Source: Cupriavidus sp. D384
Lineage (GTDB): Bacteria > Pseudomonadota > Gammaproteobacteria > Burkholderiales > Burkholderiaceae
DNA: 64,000 nt
Direction: 5' to 3'
NCBI RefSeq assembly: GCF_001652915.1
Contig: NZ_BBQI01000017.1
Location: forward strand, 62,001-126,000
Position 1 is the first letter of the stretch; each line of letters begins with the position of its first letter. Below are positions 16,707 through 23,539 of the stretch, in pieces. Below the pieces are notes generated by a model. It saw only the letters and a list, made by a program, of their open reading frames with translations. It was not told the DNA's origin and searched no databases. The position numbers were made by a program, and so were the translations under genes.

Positions 16707-16983
16707 CTTTCTGCGCTCCCAACGTCTGTGGGGTTCAAGGCCCAGGCAAATGACCGATAAAACGCCGTGCAGCAAAAAGCCAGCGCCTGCGCACCATGAT
16801 GCACTGACAGGACCCTGCGCTCGCCCACCCTTCGCAGCAGTCGGCGAGCGCGCCGTTCTAGAGGCGGAAACGCAAAAAGCCCGCTTGCGCGGGCTTCTTC
16901 AGGTGCAATTACTGCGATTCTGGCGTTAATTTAGGTCGATTGTCACAGCGCGTCAAGCTGAAATCTCAAACAAGGATCACACT
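16642..16983. other. Intergenic region ahead of the late genes
   Basis: This 340-base stretch holds the short ORF and hairpin terminator described separately, and no convincing full-length gene. Short minus-strand frames (for example around 16730-16790, MVRRRWLFAARRFIG) break up in different frames and may be the remains of a small phage gene. Since leftward late transcription must cross it, it is the likely site of late regulation. Confidence 0.45.
16874..16899 (-). terminator. Hairpin terminator between early and late leftward genes
   Basis: Eight-base perfect stem (AAGCCCGC / GCGGGCTT, four-base loop) with a run of five T on the minus strand, so it should stop leftward transcripts. On the plus strand only CTTCTTC follows. 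It sits between the HTH gene at 17343-18035 and the late operon, the position of a lambda tR'-type terminator that a late antiterminator would overcome. Function as such is an inference. Confidence 0.6.
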
Positions 16984-17301
16984 ATGCCAAAGGTCACGCT
17001 CGAACTGGGCTTCCCGATCGAATTCTCGAAGGTCGACTCCACGCTCACCATCCCGGGAAAAGGGGAACTCGTCATCAGCAAAGGCTCCGTAGAGTGGCTA
17101 CCATCCGGCAACTCAGTCAACGGTCGCAGCTTCACTTATGCTCAGTTCGCCAAGGCGCTCGGAGCTGGCGGAACGCCCTTCAAATTTCAACGAATTACCC
17201 AAACCATCGAGAAGACGGTGGCGTTCAAAACCGACCCCAACGGCGCAAAGACAAAGCAAGTAGCTGCCAAGGCGATCAGGAAGAAGACCAAGACGACCTA
17301 A
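16984..17301 (+). CDS. Small basic protein of unknown function, counter-strand
   Basis: A 105-residue protein with beta-rich N-terminus (VTLELGFPIEFSKVDSTLTI), a glycine loop and a strongly basic tail (AAKAIRKKTKTT). It has its own upstream region and runs against the surrounding leftward genes. The ATG is preceded by AACAAGGATCACACT, an acceptable ribosome site. It has no membrane segment, unlike most other counter-strand genes here. The basic tail suggests nucleic-acid contact; no family recognised. Confidence 0.6.
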   Translation: MPKVTLELGFPIEFSKVDSTLTIPGKGELVISKGSVEWLPSGNSVNGRSFTYAQFAKALGAGGTPFKFQRITQTIEKTVAFKTDPNGAKTKQVAAKAIRKKTKTT

Positions 17302-17342
17302 TCGGGTGCTCGCGCGCGGCCTCTTGTAGCCGCGATTGTCCT

Positions 17343-18035
17343 TCACACGGGGGCGCGCGTTATTGCGCGCCCGGCCGCCGACCTGGCCCGACTGCCCTCA
17401 TACTGCAGGTCATCCTCTGGCGACACCACCGCGTGCTCCTGAAACACCGCCCCCAACCGTTCAACCGCCCTCGCCTCCAGCGCCGCGCAATGCGACGCGA
17501 TCCACTTCGCCGCGCGCTGGACCTTGCCTCGGTTCAGGCCCCATCTGTCCCCGATGTCGCGCACCGACATGCCATCCTTCTTGGTCTTTCTCGACGCGTA
17601 GTGCCGTGCGATGAGGTGGAAGACCGGTTCATAGGCATGGATTCCACACACCTCGCGGGCAAACCCGGTCAGGATCCGCACGCCTTCGAGCTTTTCGGGA
17701 CCAATGCCATAGCGCGCCAGCACGGCGCCCAGTTCGGGGCGTGGCAACCGCGTGCGCACCGCGCTGGTCACCATCGCACACTGGCCGCGCACCTCCAGCA
17801 TCTCCAGGCCACCAAAGTCGATTGACCCGGCACCCCGTTCGCCGCGCAGCTGCTGCAGCCACGACTGCTGCCTGGCATTGAGAAGCGGCACGCTTTCCAT
17901 CGCGCGCATCAACGCGCGACGCATCTGCCCTTCTTCCATGGCCGGCTGCGAGAGGATCAGGAACGAGACATGCAATGCCTGCTCGGTGTACGAAAAGATC
18001 CCAGTTTCGGATTGGCTCGCGTCTGTTCTCAGCAT
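17343..18035 (-). CDS. Helix-turn-helix protein at the late-regulator position
   Basis: A 230-residue protein, best started at the ATG at 18035 (MLRTDASQSETGIFSYTEQ); the longer open frame beyond lies antisense to low-complexity sequence. Residues about 155-200 contain MSVRDIGDRWGLNRGKVQRA, a clear helix-turn-helix with the usual Gly-Leu-Asn turn, followed by a helical tail. It is the last gene before the late-gene terminator, which suggests an antiterminator-like or late-activator role. No zinc motif of lambda-Q type is present. Position-based inference. Confidence 0.6.
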   Translation of the reverse strand: MLRTDASQSETGIFSYTEQALHVSFLILSQPAMEEGQMRRALMRAMESVPLLNARQQSWLQQLRGERGAGSIDFGGLEMLEVRGQCAMVTSAVRTRLPRPELGAVLARYGIGPEKLEGVRILTGFAREVCGIHAYEPVFHLIARHYASRKTKKDGMSVRDIGDRWGLNRGKVQRAAKWIASHCAALEARAVERLGAVFQEHAVVSPEDDLQYEGSRARSAAGRAITRAPV

Positions 18036-18090
18036 TTTTATACTCGGGAAGAATGGGCCAGAATCGCCCGGAAAGTCTTGCAGCACCGGG

Positions 18091-19164
18091 CTAAGGACCA
18101 GCTGAGCGCATCGGGAAAAATCCGCCCCGCGCGTTCCAGATCCACGGGCCGTCGCCGGCCGCCTCGAAGACGCGGGCCTTGAAGTACGGGAATGGCTCGT
18201 CCTCGCCCTGGTGCACATCGAGCGTGGCACCGTGCGCGGTGATGCCCGATGCCGTGTCCCACCAGTCCCCGGCGCCACCCGCTGCGACCACCGATGGTGC
18301 GGCGTGGGCAGCGAGGATATCGGCCAGGATGACGTCGACCAGCCCGACGTTCAGTGGCTGTGCCGATTGTTCACGCCGTCGGCGATCGGCGGCTTTCACG
18401 ATGGCCTGTCGCACATCTGCCATCGTGGCGCCCTCCTCCGCCCACCGTAGCAACCGGGCGTCCACCGGGCGGCAAGCGATGCCATGCCCCGCCAATGCTT
18501 CGGCGAAAGTCGCGGCGGCAGCTGGCGGCGACCCCGCTGCATCTGGCCCCTCGCGACCACTGCCGGTGGCGATGCCGCCGTTGCTTGGGTTTACATATCC
18601 CTGTCCCTCTCCCTGTCCCTTGGATGGCATTTCCCGGGGGACATTCGAGGGACACGGCGGCGATGTCCCCGGGGACAACCCCCTCTTGTCCCCTTGCGTG
18701 GGATCGGCATAGTCGGGGGACACGAAGTCATCGACCGAGGGACACAGGATGGATGTCCCGTGCCGCTGGTTATGTTTCTTGATCCTGGCGCATTCGGTCC
18801 TGTACCGCTGCAACTGCTTGGCCGACCACGCCTCTCGCGCCTTCTCCGCAACCACGGGGTGATAGAGGCGCCCATCGCCGCATTTGATCCAGCCGCGCAG
18901 CGCGCCGGGTCGGATCCGCAGCCATTCCTTGACCACGCGACCGAAGCCCGCCAACTGGGACAGCACGCGATCATCGTCAGGCAGCGACGCCGCCGGCAAC
19001 TGATGCCACGACGCGCACCACAGCAGCACGGCGGCCCAGCAGGCTTCTGGCGACTCGAGCGCGGCCAGGTCGCTGTCGCGCAGGCGCACAACATCCAGCG
19101 GCATGAACTGGAAACTGCGGAGGTCGCAGTCGGGCGGTGTGAGGGGGTCAGGTGTTGCAGTCAT
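18091..19164 (-). CDS. DUF1376 replication-module protein
   Basis: A 357-residue protein whose N-terminal part (residues 15-125) is DUF1376: FQFMPLDVVRLRDSDLAALE, CWAAVLLWCASWHQLPAASL, and LYHPVVAEKAREAW. The middle is a hydrophilic linker with GQGEGQG, encoded by tandem GGGACA-type repeats at about 18600-18621. The C-terminal domain (FAEALAGHGIACRPVDARLL onward) is helical. DUF1376 proteins are found where phages keep replication-initiation genes (lambda O position), so a role at the phage origin is likely. No primase or helicase is present, suggesting host machinery is recruited. Confidence 0.75.
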   Translation of the reverse strand: MTATPDPLTPPDCDLRSFQFMPLDVVRLRDSDLAALESPEACWAAVLLWCASWHQLPAASLPDDDRVLSQLAGFGRVVKEWLRIRPGALRGWIKCGDGRLYHPVVAEKAREAWSAKQLQRYRTECARIKKHNQRHGTSILCPSVDDFVSPDYADPTQGDKRGLSPGTSPPCPSNVPREMPSKGQGEGQGYVNPSNGGIATGSGREGPDAAGSPPAAAATFAEALAGHGIACRPVDARLLRWAEEGATMADVRQAIVKAADRRRREQSAQPLNVGLVDVILADILAAHAAPSVVAAGGAGDWWDTASGITAHGATLDVHQGEDEPFPYFKARVFEAAGDGPWIWNARGGFFPMRSAGP

Positions 19165-19237
19165 TCACTTGCCGGGCGCCGGCCCAGACCGGCCGGATCG
19201 CTGTGCTAGGATCGCCGCCAAAATCAGGGAGATAAGA

Positions 19238-19882
19238 ATGATTGATTGGCGCATTGGGGTCCGGATTCTCATCAGCATCGCTGCCGTCCTGCTTATTGCC
19301 GTCTTTGGCGCCACCTCCGGGAAATTTGCCGAATACGACCGCAATGCGATGGCGTCGTGGCTTCAGGCAATTGGCTCCATTGGCGCCATCCTTGGCGCAA
19401 TATGGGTGGTCAGATATCAAGGCGATCTTGCACTGCGCGCGCGGCGCCAGGCATTCCTTGCTGTAGCTGAGGCAGCCAAAACCCGCGCCGACGATTTCGC
19501 CGCGCTTCTGGAAGGCAAGGACGCCCGACAATCGATGACCGTGCACTTTCACCAGTCGATTATTGATGGTTTGGTCGGTGCCCTCTCGGCCATGCCGGTC
19601 CACGAACTCAATTCGCGGGAGAGCGTGATTGCTATGCTGACCATCCGTGACCAAGTTGTGTTTCTCGGGAACTCGATCCGAACTCTCGTCGACGGTGCCT
19701 GGAAGCACCCCGAGATGCGCCCGGTGCTGGAGGAGGCTCGGGATGGTCATCCTGGTGAACCCAAAGACCTCCGCCCTCTCGGTGAAATGGTTCGTGAATT
19801 CGAACGCGTGCTCGCCGACAACGCCTTGAATCACGTGAACCTCATACGGGAGAACTATGATGTGCTCGTTCGCGAGGCCTGA
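19238..19882 (+). CDS. Two-helix membrane protein, counter-strand (paralogue of 25662-26276)
   Basis: A 214-residue protein with SD AGGGAGATAAGAATG. Residues 6-25 (IGVRILISIAAVLLIAVFG) and 38-60 (ASWLQAIGSIGAILGAIWVV) are membrane helices; the rest is a cytoplasmic helical domain of 150 residues rich in charged residues. It runs against the leftward early operon. The second helix and its flanks (ASW-x-QA-x-GSIGAI-x-GA) recur in the protein at 25662-26276, which has the same length and layout. Such pairs are candidates for superinfection exclusion or other envelope-associated functions. No recognised family. Confidence 0.75.
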   Translation: MIDWRIGVRILISIAAVLLIAVFGATSGKFAEYDRNAMASWLQAIGSIGAILGAIWVVRYQGDLALRARRQAFLAVAEAAKTRADDFAALLEGKDARQSMTVHFHQSIIDGLVGALSAMPVHELNSRESVIAMLTIRDQVVFLGNSIRTLVDGAWKHPEMRPVLEEARDGHPGEPKDLRPLGEMVREFERVLADNALNHVNLIRENYDVLVREA

Positions 19883-19926
19883 ATCGACACTAACTACCGG
19901 TAGGTCGAACGGCTGGATCCGGCCCG

Positions 19927-20481
19927 TCATAGTGTCCACCCCGCCCCGCGCGGCGCCATGCGCAGCTCCGCCGCCCGGCGCAATCCGCCCTCCCAACCAG
20001 TCAGCACACCGCGCCCCACAATCCGGTTCGTGTGAAACGTCTCGCGCGTGGCCACGAAATATTGGGCCATCCCGCCCATCACGAAAGCGCATGCAAGATG
20101 CCCGTCGCTTGCCAGGTCCTTGAGAATCTTCCGAGCGACCGGAACCTTGATTCCGAACCGGGAAGCAACCGCCGGTTCGTTCAGGCGATCGCCAGGATTC
20201 GCCCGAAAATGTTCAAGGATCTGCTGCGCCAGTTTCTGTTGCCGTTCGACGGTCGGACGTGTGCCCTTTCGCTCAAGCATTGAAAGCCTCCAGACAATAG
20301 GAAAGTTCGGGGGCGCTTGTTCGGTCTCAGGCGCACTCGACGTGCGCGGCCCGCCACGGGGCCATTGTGGGAAAAACGGGGCCAGCGGCCCGGCATGATG
20401 TGGATTCTCGTGAAACGCAGCGCCACTTCGCGCGGCATTCCAGCCGGCGCGGAAGTCGGCCAGGTCGAATAAACGTCGCAT
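19927..20481 (-). CDS. RMF-like plus winged-helix protein, possibly two products
   Basis: A 184-residue reading frame. Residues 1-45 (FRAGWNAARSGAAFHENPHH) resemble the Gly-Trp-x-Ala-x-Arg-x-Gly pattern of ribosome-modulation-factor/CrpP-like phage proteins. Residues 68-145 (ERQQKLAQQILEHFRANPGD, EPAVASRFGIKVPVARKILK, DLASDGHLACAFVMGGMAQY) form a winged helix. The ATG at residue 68 (position 20280) has GGAGG six bases ahead, far stronger than the first start, so a separate 117-residue DNA-binding protein is plausible. It overlaps no neighbour and follows the CII-like gene by one base. Confidence 0.6.
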   Translation of the reverse strand: MRRLFDLADFRAGWNAARSGAAFHENPHHAGPLAPFFPQWPRGGPRTSSAPETEQAPPNFPIVWRLSMLERKGTRPTVERQQKLAQQILEHFRANPGDRLNEPAVASRFGIKVPVARKILKDLASDGHLACAFVMGGMAQYFVATRETFHTNRIVGRGVLTGWEGGLRRAAELRMAPRGAGWTL

Positions 20482-20482
20482 A

Positions 20483-20788
20483 TCAGCCGCATCCCTTTCC
20501 GCACTGCCCCATGCTCATGCGGGCACATCGGCAGTTCGAGCCGATGACGTTGCCTTGCGCCAGGTAATCCATGTACTCGGCAGTCGTGACGACCAACCCC
20601 AACGCATGCAGTACTGCCGCCAGCTTGGTAATGACGATGCCAGTGTCGCCGTTCTTCACCTTGTTTGGCATTGACTCGCTCCAACCAGTGGCGTCGCAAA
20701 GCTTGGCCTGGAGCCTGGGATCGCTGCACGCCTCGCGTAGCTTCGCCAGGATGATGTCGTCGCCGGCCAGGGAAACTGGGTTGTTCAT
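20483..20788 (-). CDS. CII-like phage regulator
   Basis: A 101-residue protein starting MNNPVSLAGDDIILAKLREA at 20788 (CGGAAC upstream). It has the small-helical layout of CII-type activators: RLQAKLCDATGWSESMPNKV (helix-turn-helix), ITKLAAVLHALGLVV, then a tail with MDYLAQGNVIGSNCRCARMS. It lies downstream of the cro-like gene, the same place as lambda cII, so it may activate repressor or integrase promoters early in infection. The resemblance is modest. The C-terminal cysteine cluster (C-R-C, then C-G-K-G-C) is unusual and could bind metal. Confidence 0.5.
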   Translation of the reverse strand: MNNPVSLAGDDIILAKLREACSDPRLQAKLCDATGWSESMPNKVKNGDTGIVITKLAAVLHALGLVVTTAEYMDYLAQGNVIGSNCRCARMSMGQCGKGCG

Positions 20789-21037
20789 GACTGTTCCGAA
20801 GCGTTCTTTACGTTGGGAATGCAGCCGAACACGCGAGGCCGTACGCTGCAGGGGTGATGCAGGCGCGCCTGCCCCGCCGTCACCCGTGCATGGAGACGGA
20901 GCCCGAGCCTTCCGCCTGCGCAACACAAGCGGGCCGGCGCGAATAGCAAAAAGCTGGTTCTTACGATGCGGGATTCAGACGATAGCTGTCGTGGTACCAG
21001 TGCAGTCTCCGATCTTCCTTTGCCCAATGGAGGCCAC

Positions 21038-21490
21038 ATGACTGAGTTGACGGTTGTTCCAGAACGATCTCGGCACATCGAACGCATGGCGCGCGGCAAG
21101 CGCTGGGGCGTATCTGCAGTCCTTAACCTCCTGCCGGCCGGGCTCGCGTACATCTGGATCGAACTTGGGTCATTCGTGGCAGGCGCGCTGTTCCTCGCCG
21201 CTACTGCTATCGGCTTTTCCGGCTCGCTTGTGCTTCTCGCGCTGACAGCGGGCACTTCGCGGCTGTGGGGTGCCGCGCCGCTTATCGATTGCGCGCTGTT
21301 CCGACCGTCCCCGCTTCTTGCCCTGGCACACGTGCTGGCCTTGGCGATCTGGGCATGGACGCTCGCCGCGCATTCGCGGCCGTACGCCGCGTTGGCATTC
21401 GGCTCGATGGCGGTAGCGTGGGCGCTGATATGGCTGATTCCAGTTTCATGGAAGCCTCCGGCGGATAATGCCAGCGGCGCCCAGCGATAG
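21038..21490 (+). CDS. Four-helix membrane protein, counter-strand (moron candidate)
   Basis: A 150-residue protein starting MTELTVVPERSRHIERM with GGAGG before the ATG. Predicted membrane helices: about 28-45, 47-70 (SFVAGALFLAATAIGFSGSL), 92-112 (LLALAHVLALAIWAWTLAA) and 117-136. The N-terminal 24 residues are basic and cytoplasmic. It sits antisense to the early leftward operon between the cro-like and CII-like genes, so leftward transcripts would pass through it in antisense. No family recognised. The position near the switch suggests expression in the lysogen. Confidence 0.7.
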   Translation: MTELTVVPERSRHIERMARGKRWGVSAVLNLLPAGLAYIWIELGSFVAGALFLAATAIGFSGSLVLLALTAGTSRLWGAAPLIDCALFRPSPLLALAHVLALAIWAWTLAAHSRPYAALAFGSMAVAWALIWLIPVSWKPPADNASGAQR

Positions 21491-21506
21491 CGGCGGTCAC
21501 GGAAGA

Positions 21507-21788
21507 TCAAGTGGCCTCCTTCGTTGGTTTCGACCCCGCAGAATGAGCCCGCATACCGCTCTCGCGCAGGTATCGCCAGCGATCGGCAAGATCTGGACGC
21601 AACCGCTCGCAGGTGACGCCGGTCGCCCTCTCGATCAACGGGCAGTACTCCGCCGGGATGCCCAGCGGGCTGTTCAGCCATTTCTGAACGTGTGCCTGCT
21701 TCTTCGCGCAGAGCGCGGCGAGCTTTGACTGAGAGCCCGCGATCCGCGCCGCCTCGAGCAGCGCATCATGCGATTGGTTCTTTTCCAT
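21507..21788 (-). CDS. Cro/YdaS-like repressor
   Basis: A 93-residue helix-turn-helix protein (EAARIAGSQSKLAALCAKKQ, VQKWLNSPLGIPAEYCPLIE, RATGVTCERLRPDLADRWRY) matching YdaS/Cro-type phage regulators. It starts at the divergent switch and is the first gene of the leftward arm. By analogy with lambda Cro it should compete with the repressor for the operators and favour lytic growth. The ATG lies eight bases after the -10 element with no Shine-Dalgarno, so the transcript is probably leaderless or nearly so. Confidence 0.8.
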   Translation of the reverse strand: MEKNQSHDALLEAARIAGSQSKLAALCAKKQAHVQKWLNSPLGIPAEYCPLIERATGVTCERLRPDLADRWRYLRESGMRAHSAGSKPTKEAT

Positions 21789-21796
21789 GCGCCCAA

Positions 21797-21824
21797 TATA
21801 TAACCATGGTTATCACGAAGTCAA
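21797..21824 (-). promoter_or_regulatory. cro-side promoter (PR-like)
   Basis: On the minus strand TTGACT (21819-21824) and TATATA (21797-21802) are separated by 16 bp. The -10 overlaps the first operator and the -35 touches the second, so repressor binding at either would block it. Transcription would start within a few bases of the cro ATG. Confidence 0.75.
21800..21813. promoter_or_regulatory. Operator 1 of the switch
   Basis: Perfect 14-bp palindrome ATAACCATGGTTAT overlapping the -10 of the cro-side promoter. Centre at 21806.5. It is one of five copies in this phage. Confidence 0.85.
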
Positions 21825-21837
21825 TAACCATGGTTCT
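21824..21837. promoter_or_regulatory. Operator 2 of the switch
   Basis: ATAACCATGGTTCT, 13 of 14 positions shared with operator 1. Centre 24.0 bp from operators 1 and 3. It lies between the two -35 elements, so dimers here could act on both promoters. Confidence 0.82.
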
Positions 21838-21864
21838 TTGACGGGATACAACCATGGTTATATC
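21838..21864 (+). promoter_or_regulatory. Repressor promoter (PRM-like)
   Basis: TTGACG (21838-21843) and TATATC (21859-21864), spacer 15 bp, which is short and makes a weak or activator-dependent promoter likely. Its -10 overlaps operator 3. The repressor ATG at 21874 is nine bases beyond the -10, so the message should be leaderless or almost so. Confidence 0.65.
21848..21861. promoter_or_regulatory. Operator 3 of the switch
   Basis: ACAACCATGGTTAT, one mismatch to operator 1, centre exactly 24 bp from operator 2. It covers the repressor -10, so occupancy would shut off repressor synthesis, the autoregulation seen at lambda OR3. Confidence 0.82.
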
Positions 21865-21873
21865 GTGACGTCC

Positions 21874-22353
21874 ATGAACACATTGGCCGAACGACTACGA
21901 TTTGCTCGCACCGAGAGGGGCCTCTCGCAAGCTGCGCTTGCCGAAATGGTGGGCTTGTCGCAACCGATGATTCGAAAGATCGAGCTGGGCTCGGAGACAT
22001 CGAAGGTCGTTGAGTTGGCCGTGGCACTGCGCGTTCGTCCCGAGTGGCTCGCCACAGGCGAAGGCGAGATGGAAAAAGGGCCACGCGTCTTCATTTCCCA
22101 CTCGAGCAACGACAAGGAACTGATCAGTGCGCTCCAACGACTGCTGCAAGCGGCATCGACATTGGATGCCGAGAAGATTCATGGCGTCGCAAATATGATC
22201 GAGGCCATGCGGGGTACAGGTTCTACCGATACCCCCTCGGTTGCGGCACCGAGCCAGGTCGCCATCCGTACGATTCATCCGAATGGTGAGATTGAGGAAA
22301 CATCGTTTGATGTTCCACCACCAGCTAGACGCAAAAGCGCACCCAGCAAGTAA
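21874..22353 (+). CDS. CI-like lysogeny repressor without protease domain
   Basis: A 159-residue protein. Residues 2-65 are an XRE helix-turn-helix (LAERLRFARTERGLSQAALA, MVGLSQPMIRKIELGSETSK). The rest is only about 95 residues and has no LexA/S24 Ser-Lys dyad or Ala-Gly cleavage site; it consists of a helical stretch (KELISALQRLLQAASTLDAE) and a proline-rich tail. It therefore cannot be cut by RecA in the usual way and induction must work differently, for example by an antirepressor. It starts nearly at its own transcript start. A longer open frame upstream reads through the operators and is not used. Confidence 0.85.
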   Translation: MNTLAERLRFARTERGLSQAALAEMVGLSQPMIRKIELGSETSKVVELAVALRVRPEWLATGEGEMEKGPRVFISHSSNDKELISALQRLLQAASTLDAEKIHGVANMIEAMRGTGSTDTPSVAAPSQVAIRTIHPNGEIEETSFDVPPPARRKSAPSK

Positions 22354-22378
22354 AACCGCCAGCCCGGCGGTTTTTTTT
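22352..22378 (+). terminator. Repressor-gene terminator
   Basis: AAAACCGCC, five-base loop, GGCGG followed by eight T, starting inside the repressor stop codon. A strong intrinsic terminator that isolates the repressor transcript from the next gene. Confidence 0.9.
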
Positions 22379-22575
22379 CACCCCAAAGATTCGGAAAAGT
22401 TCGAAACTGCGGCAGACCGTCGCAGCTCTCTCATACCAGTGAAGAAGGCTCGCGAAAAATGAACTACGTGTGCATGCTCCACGCTCCACCATTGCAGGCT
22501 TGTCTTGATCGGCCAACGAAACCAATGCCGGCGCACAGCTCGGGGGCTCAGCCTACCCGCCCCTGACAGCCCGCC

Positions 22576-22854
22576 GTGGGAAAGGTCGTCCGTGTTGACG
22601 CGTCCCGTTGGAAAAACCATAAAGGCAAAGACGCCTGCTCAGAAAAGGGACCACCCTCACCTGCCGACGCCGCCGGGCGCGCTTCTTCCTGCTCGCCTGA
22701 AAAGCATGGCCTGCTGGCCGCGCAGCTGCTGCCCGACGGCCGACTGCAACTCCTGGTCGAAGGGTACTTTCTGACCGACCCCGTCGCAGCGATGGCCGCA
22801 GCCATCCAGCTTGCCGACTACGCCCGATCCCTTCACGAGCGCACTGAAAAATAA
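22576..22854 (+). CDS. Small protein in the rex-like position
   Basis: A 92-residue frame starting at GTG. The last 52 residues (EKHGLLAAQLLPDGRLQLLV, EGYFLTDPVAAMAAAIQLAD) read like a folded small protein with a beta hairpin and a helix. The first 40 residues are low-complexity and the start is doubtful. It lies between repressor and leftmost operators, the place of lambda rexAB, but shares no sequence with them. The repressor terminator separates it, so it needs its own promoter. Confidence 0.4.
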   Translation: MGKVVRVDASRWKNHKGKDACSEKGPPSPADAAGRASSCSPEKHGLLAAQLLPDGRLQLLVEGYFLTDPVAAMAAAIQLADYARSLHERTEK

Positions 22855-22864
22855 CCCTGGTTAT
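22851..22864. promoter_or_regulatory. Operator 4 (OL-like)
   Basis: ATAACCCTGGTTAT, one mismatch to the consensus palindrome, overlapping the stop of the preceding gene and directly ahead of the -35 of the rightward early promoter. Confidence 0.8.
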
Positions 22865-22891
22865 TGACACATAAATAACCATGGTTATATC
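22864..22891 (+). promoter_or_regulatory. Early rightward promoter (PL-like)
   Basis: Consensus -35 TTGACA (22864-22869), 16-bp spacer and -10 TATATC (22886-22891). The spacer contains operator 5 and the upstream flank operator 4, so the repressor would block RNA polymerase in the lysogen. It heads the operon from 22925 to the integrase. Confidence 0.85.
22875..22888. promoter_or_regulatory. Operator 5 (OL-like)
   Basis: Perfect ATAACCATGGTTAT, centre 24 bp from operator 4, lying in the spacer and -10 of the early rightward promoter. Confidence 0.85.
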
Positions 22892-22924
22892 CTGCGTCCA
22901 TCGACCCACCCCGATGGATGCGAC

Positions 22925-23239
22925 ATGGACCACCACCAAGCAGCAGACCTGATCGCCGCCGACCTGCAGGTTGGCGCTGTCGAACCGTATTGCTCGGGCG
23001 AGCAAGCGCTTGAATACCTCGGCGCGATCCTGGCGGCGGGCAACACCCGCCGTCTGCCGAACGAATCCCCGGCGCAACAGTTGTCACGCGCCCATGAGCT
23101 GATGGGGGCACGGGCTCATGCGGTCTTTGACGACTTGATCCATGGCAACGCTCAACGCGTTTCCGAGGAAGAGAACGCCGCCGCACGACATGCCCGTTCC
23201 GATGCGAAGGAAAGGCTGACGGAGCGAGGCGCGGCATGA
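22925..23239 (+). CDS. Early phage protein of unknown function
   Basis: First gene after the rightward early promoter, 104 residues, mainly helical (MDHHQAADLIAADLQVGAVE, QALEYLGAILAAGNTRRLPN). The C-terminal half is charged (EEENAAARHARSDAKERLTE). Its position is that of early inhibitor or host-takeover genes in lambdoid phages. Its stop overlaps the next start as ATGA. Confidence 0.6.
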   Translation: MDHHQAADLIAADLQVGAVEPYCSGEQALEYLGAILAAGNTRRLPNESPAQQLSRAHELMGARAHAVFDDLIHGNAQRVSEEENAAARHARSDAKERLTERGAA

Positions 23240-23418
23240 GCGCCAGCAACGGGAGGCCAGGTATGCGGCAACGTCCTGCCCTGCGCCGCGCTATCGCGCA
23301 ACTGATCGTCCTTTGGCTGGCTACCACCGCCGGGCTCGGCGTGGTGTTCCTTGTCTATGCCGCCGCCACCGACGAGCCGGTGCGCGCCCATCCCACCTCG
23401 TATCGGAGGTCGGCATGA
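23236..23418 (+). CDS. Small single-helix membrane protein
   Basis: A 60-residue protein with basic N-terminus (RQRPALRRAIAQ) followed by one strong membrane helix (LIVLWLATTAGLGVVFLVYA). ATGA overlaps couple it to the genes on both sides, which supports expression. No family recognised. Confidence 0.55.
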   Translation: MSASNGRPGMRQRPALRRAIAQLIVLWLATTAGLGVVFLVYAAATDEPVRAHPTSYRRSA

Positions 23419-23528
23419 ACCACTTCATCACCTGGGAGGCATGGGTTCGCGCTCAGCGCGCCGCTGGCTTCCGCCTTACCGGCCGCTGGCTCGCCAGCGG
23501 GGAACCTGAACTCGTTCGTATCCACTGA
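23415..23528 (+). CDS. Tiny early protein, 37 residues
   Basis: MNHFITWEAWVRAQRAAGFR and 17 more residues. Its ATG overlaps the TGA of the previous gene, and the exonuclease gene follows after 11 bases. Short Trp-rich proteins with this opening occur ahead of phage exonuclease genes. Too short for confident naming. Confidence 0.5.
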   Translation: MNHFITWEAWVRAQRAAGFRLTGRWLASGEPELVRIH

Positions 23529-23539
23529 GGAATGCAAGC

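Noticed and set aside
18600-18621. Short tandem GGGACA-type repeat in DNA.
   Set aside because: It is coding, giving a Gly-Gln/Glu linker in the DUF1376 protein, and similar linkers are common in that family.
19148-20092. 314-residue minus-strand frame.
   Set aside because: It is antisense to the two-helix membrane gene at 19238-19882 and has no ribosome site or recognisable domain.
22084-22150. RVFISHSSNDKELISALQRL in the repressor looks like the first strand and helix of a TIR domain.
   Set aside because: Only about 20 residues match; no later TIR elements or catalytic Glu follow, and the protein is too short. Probably chance.
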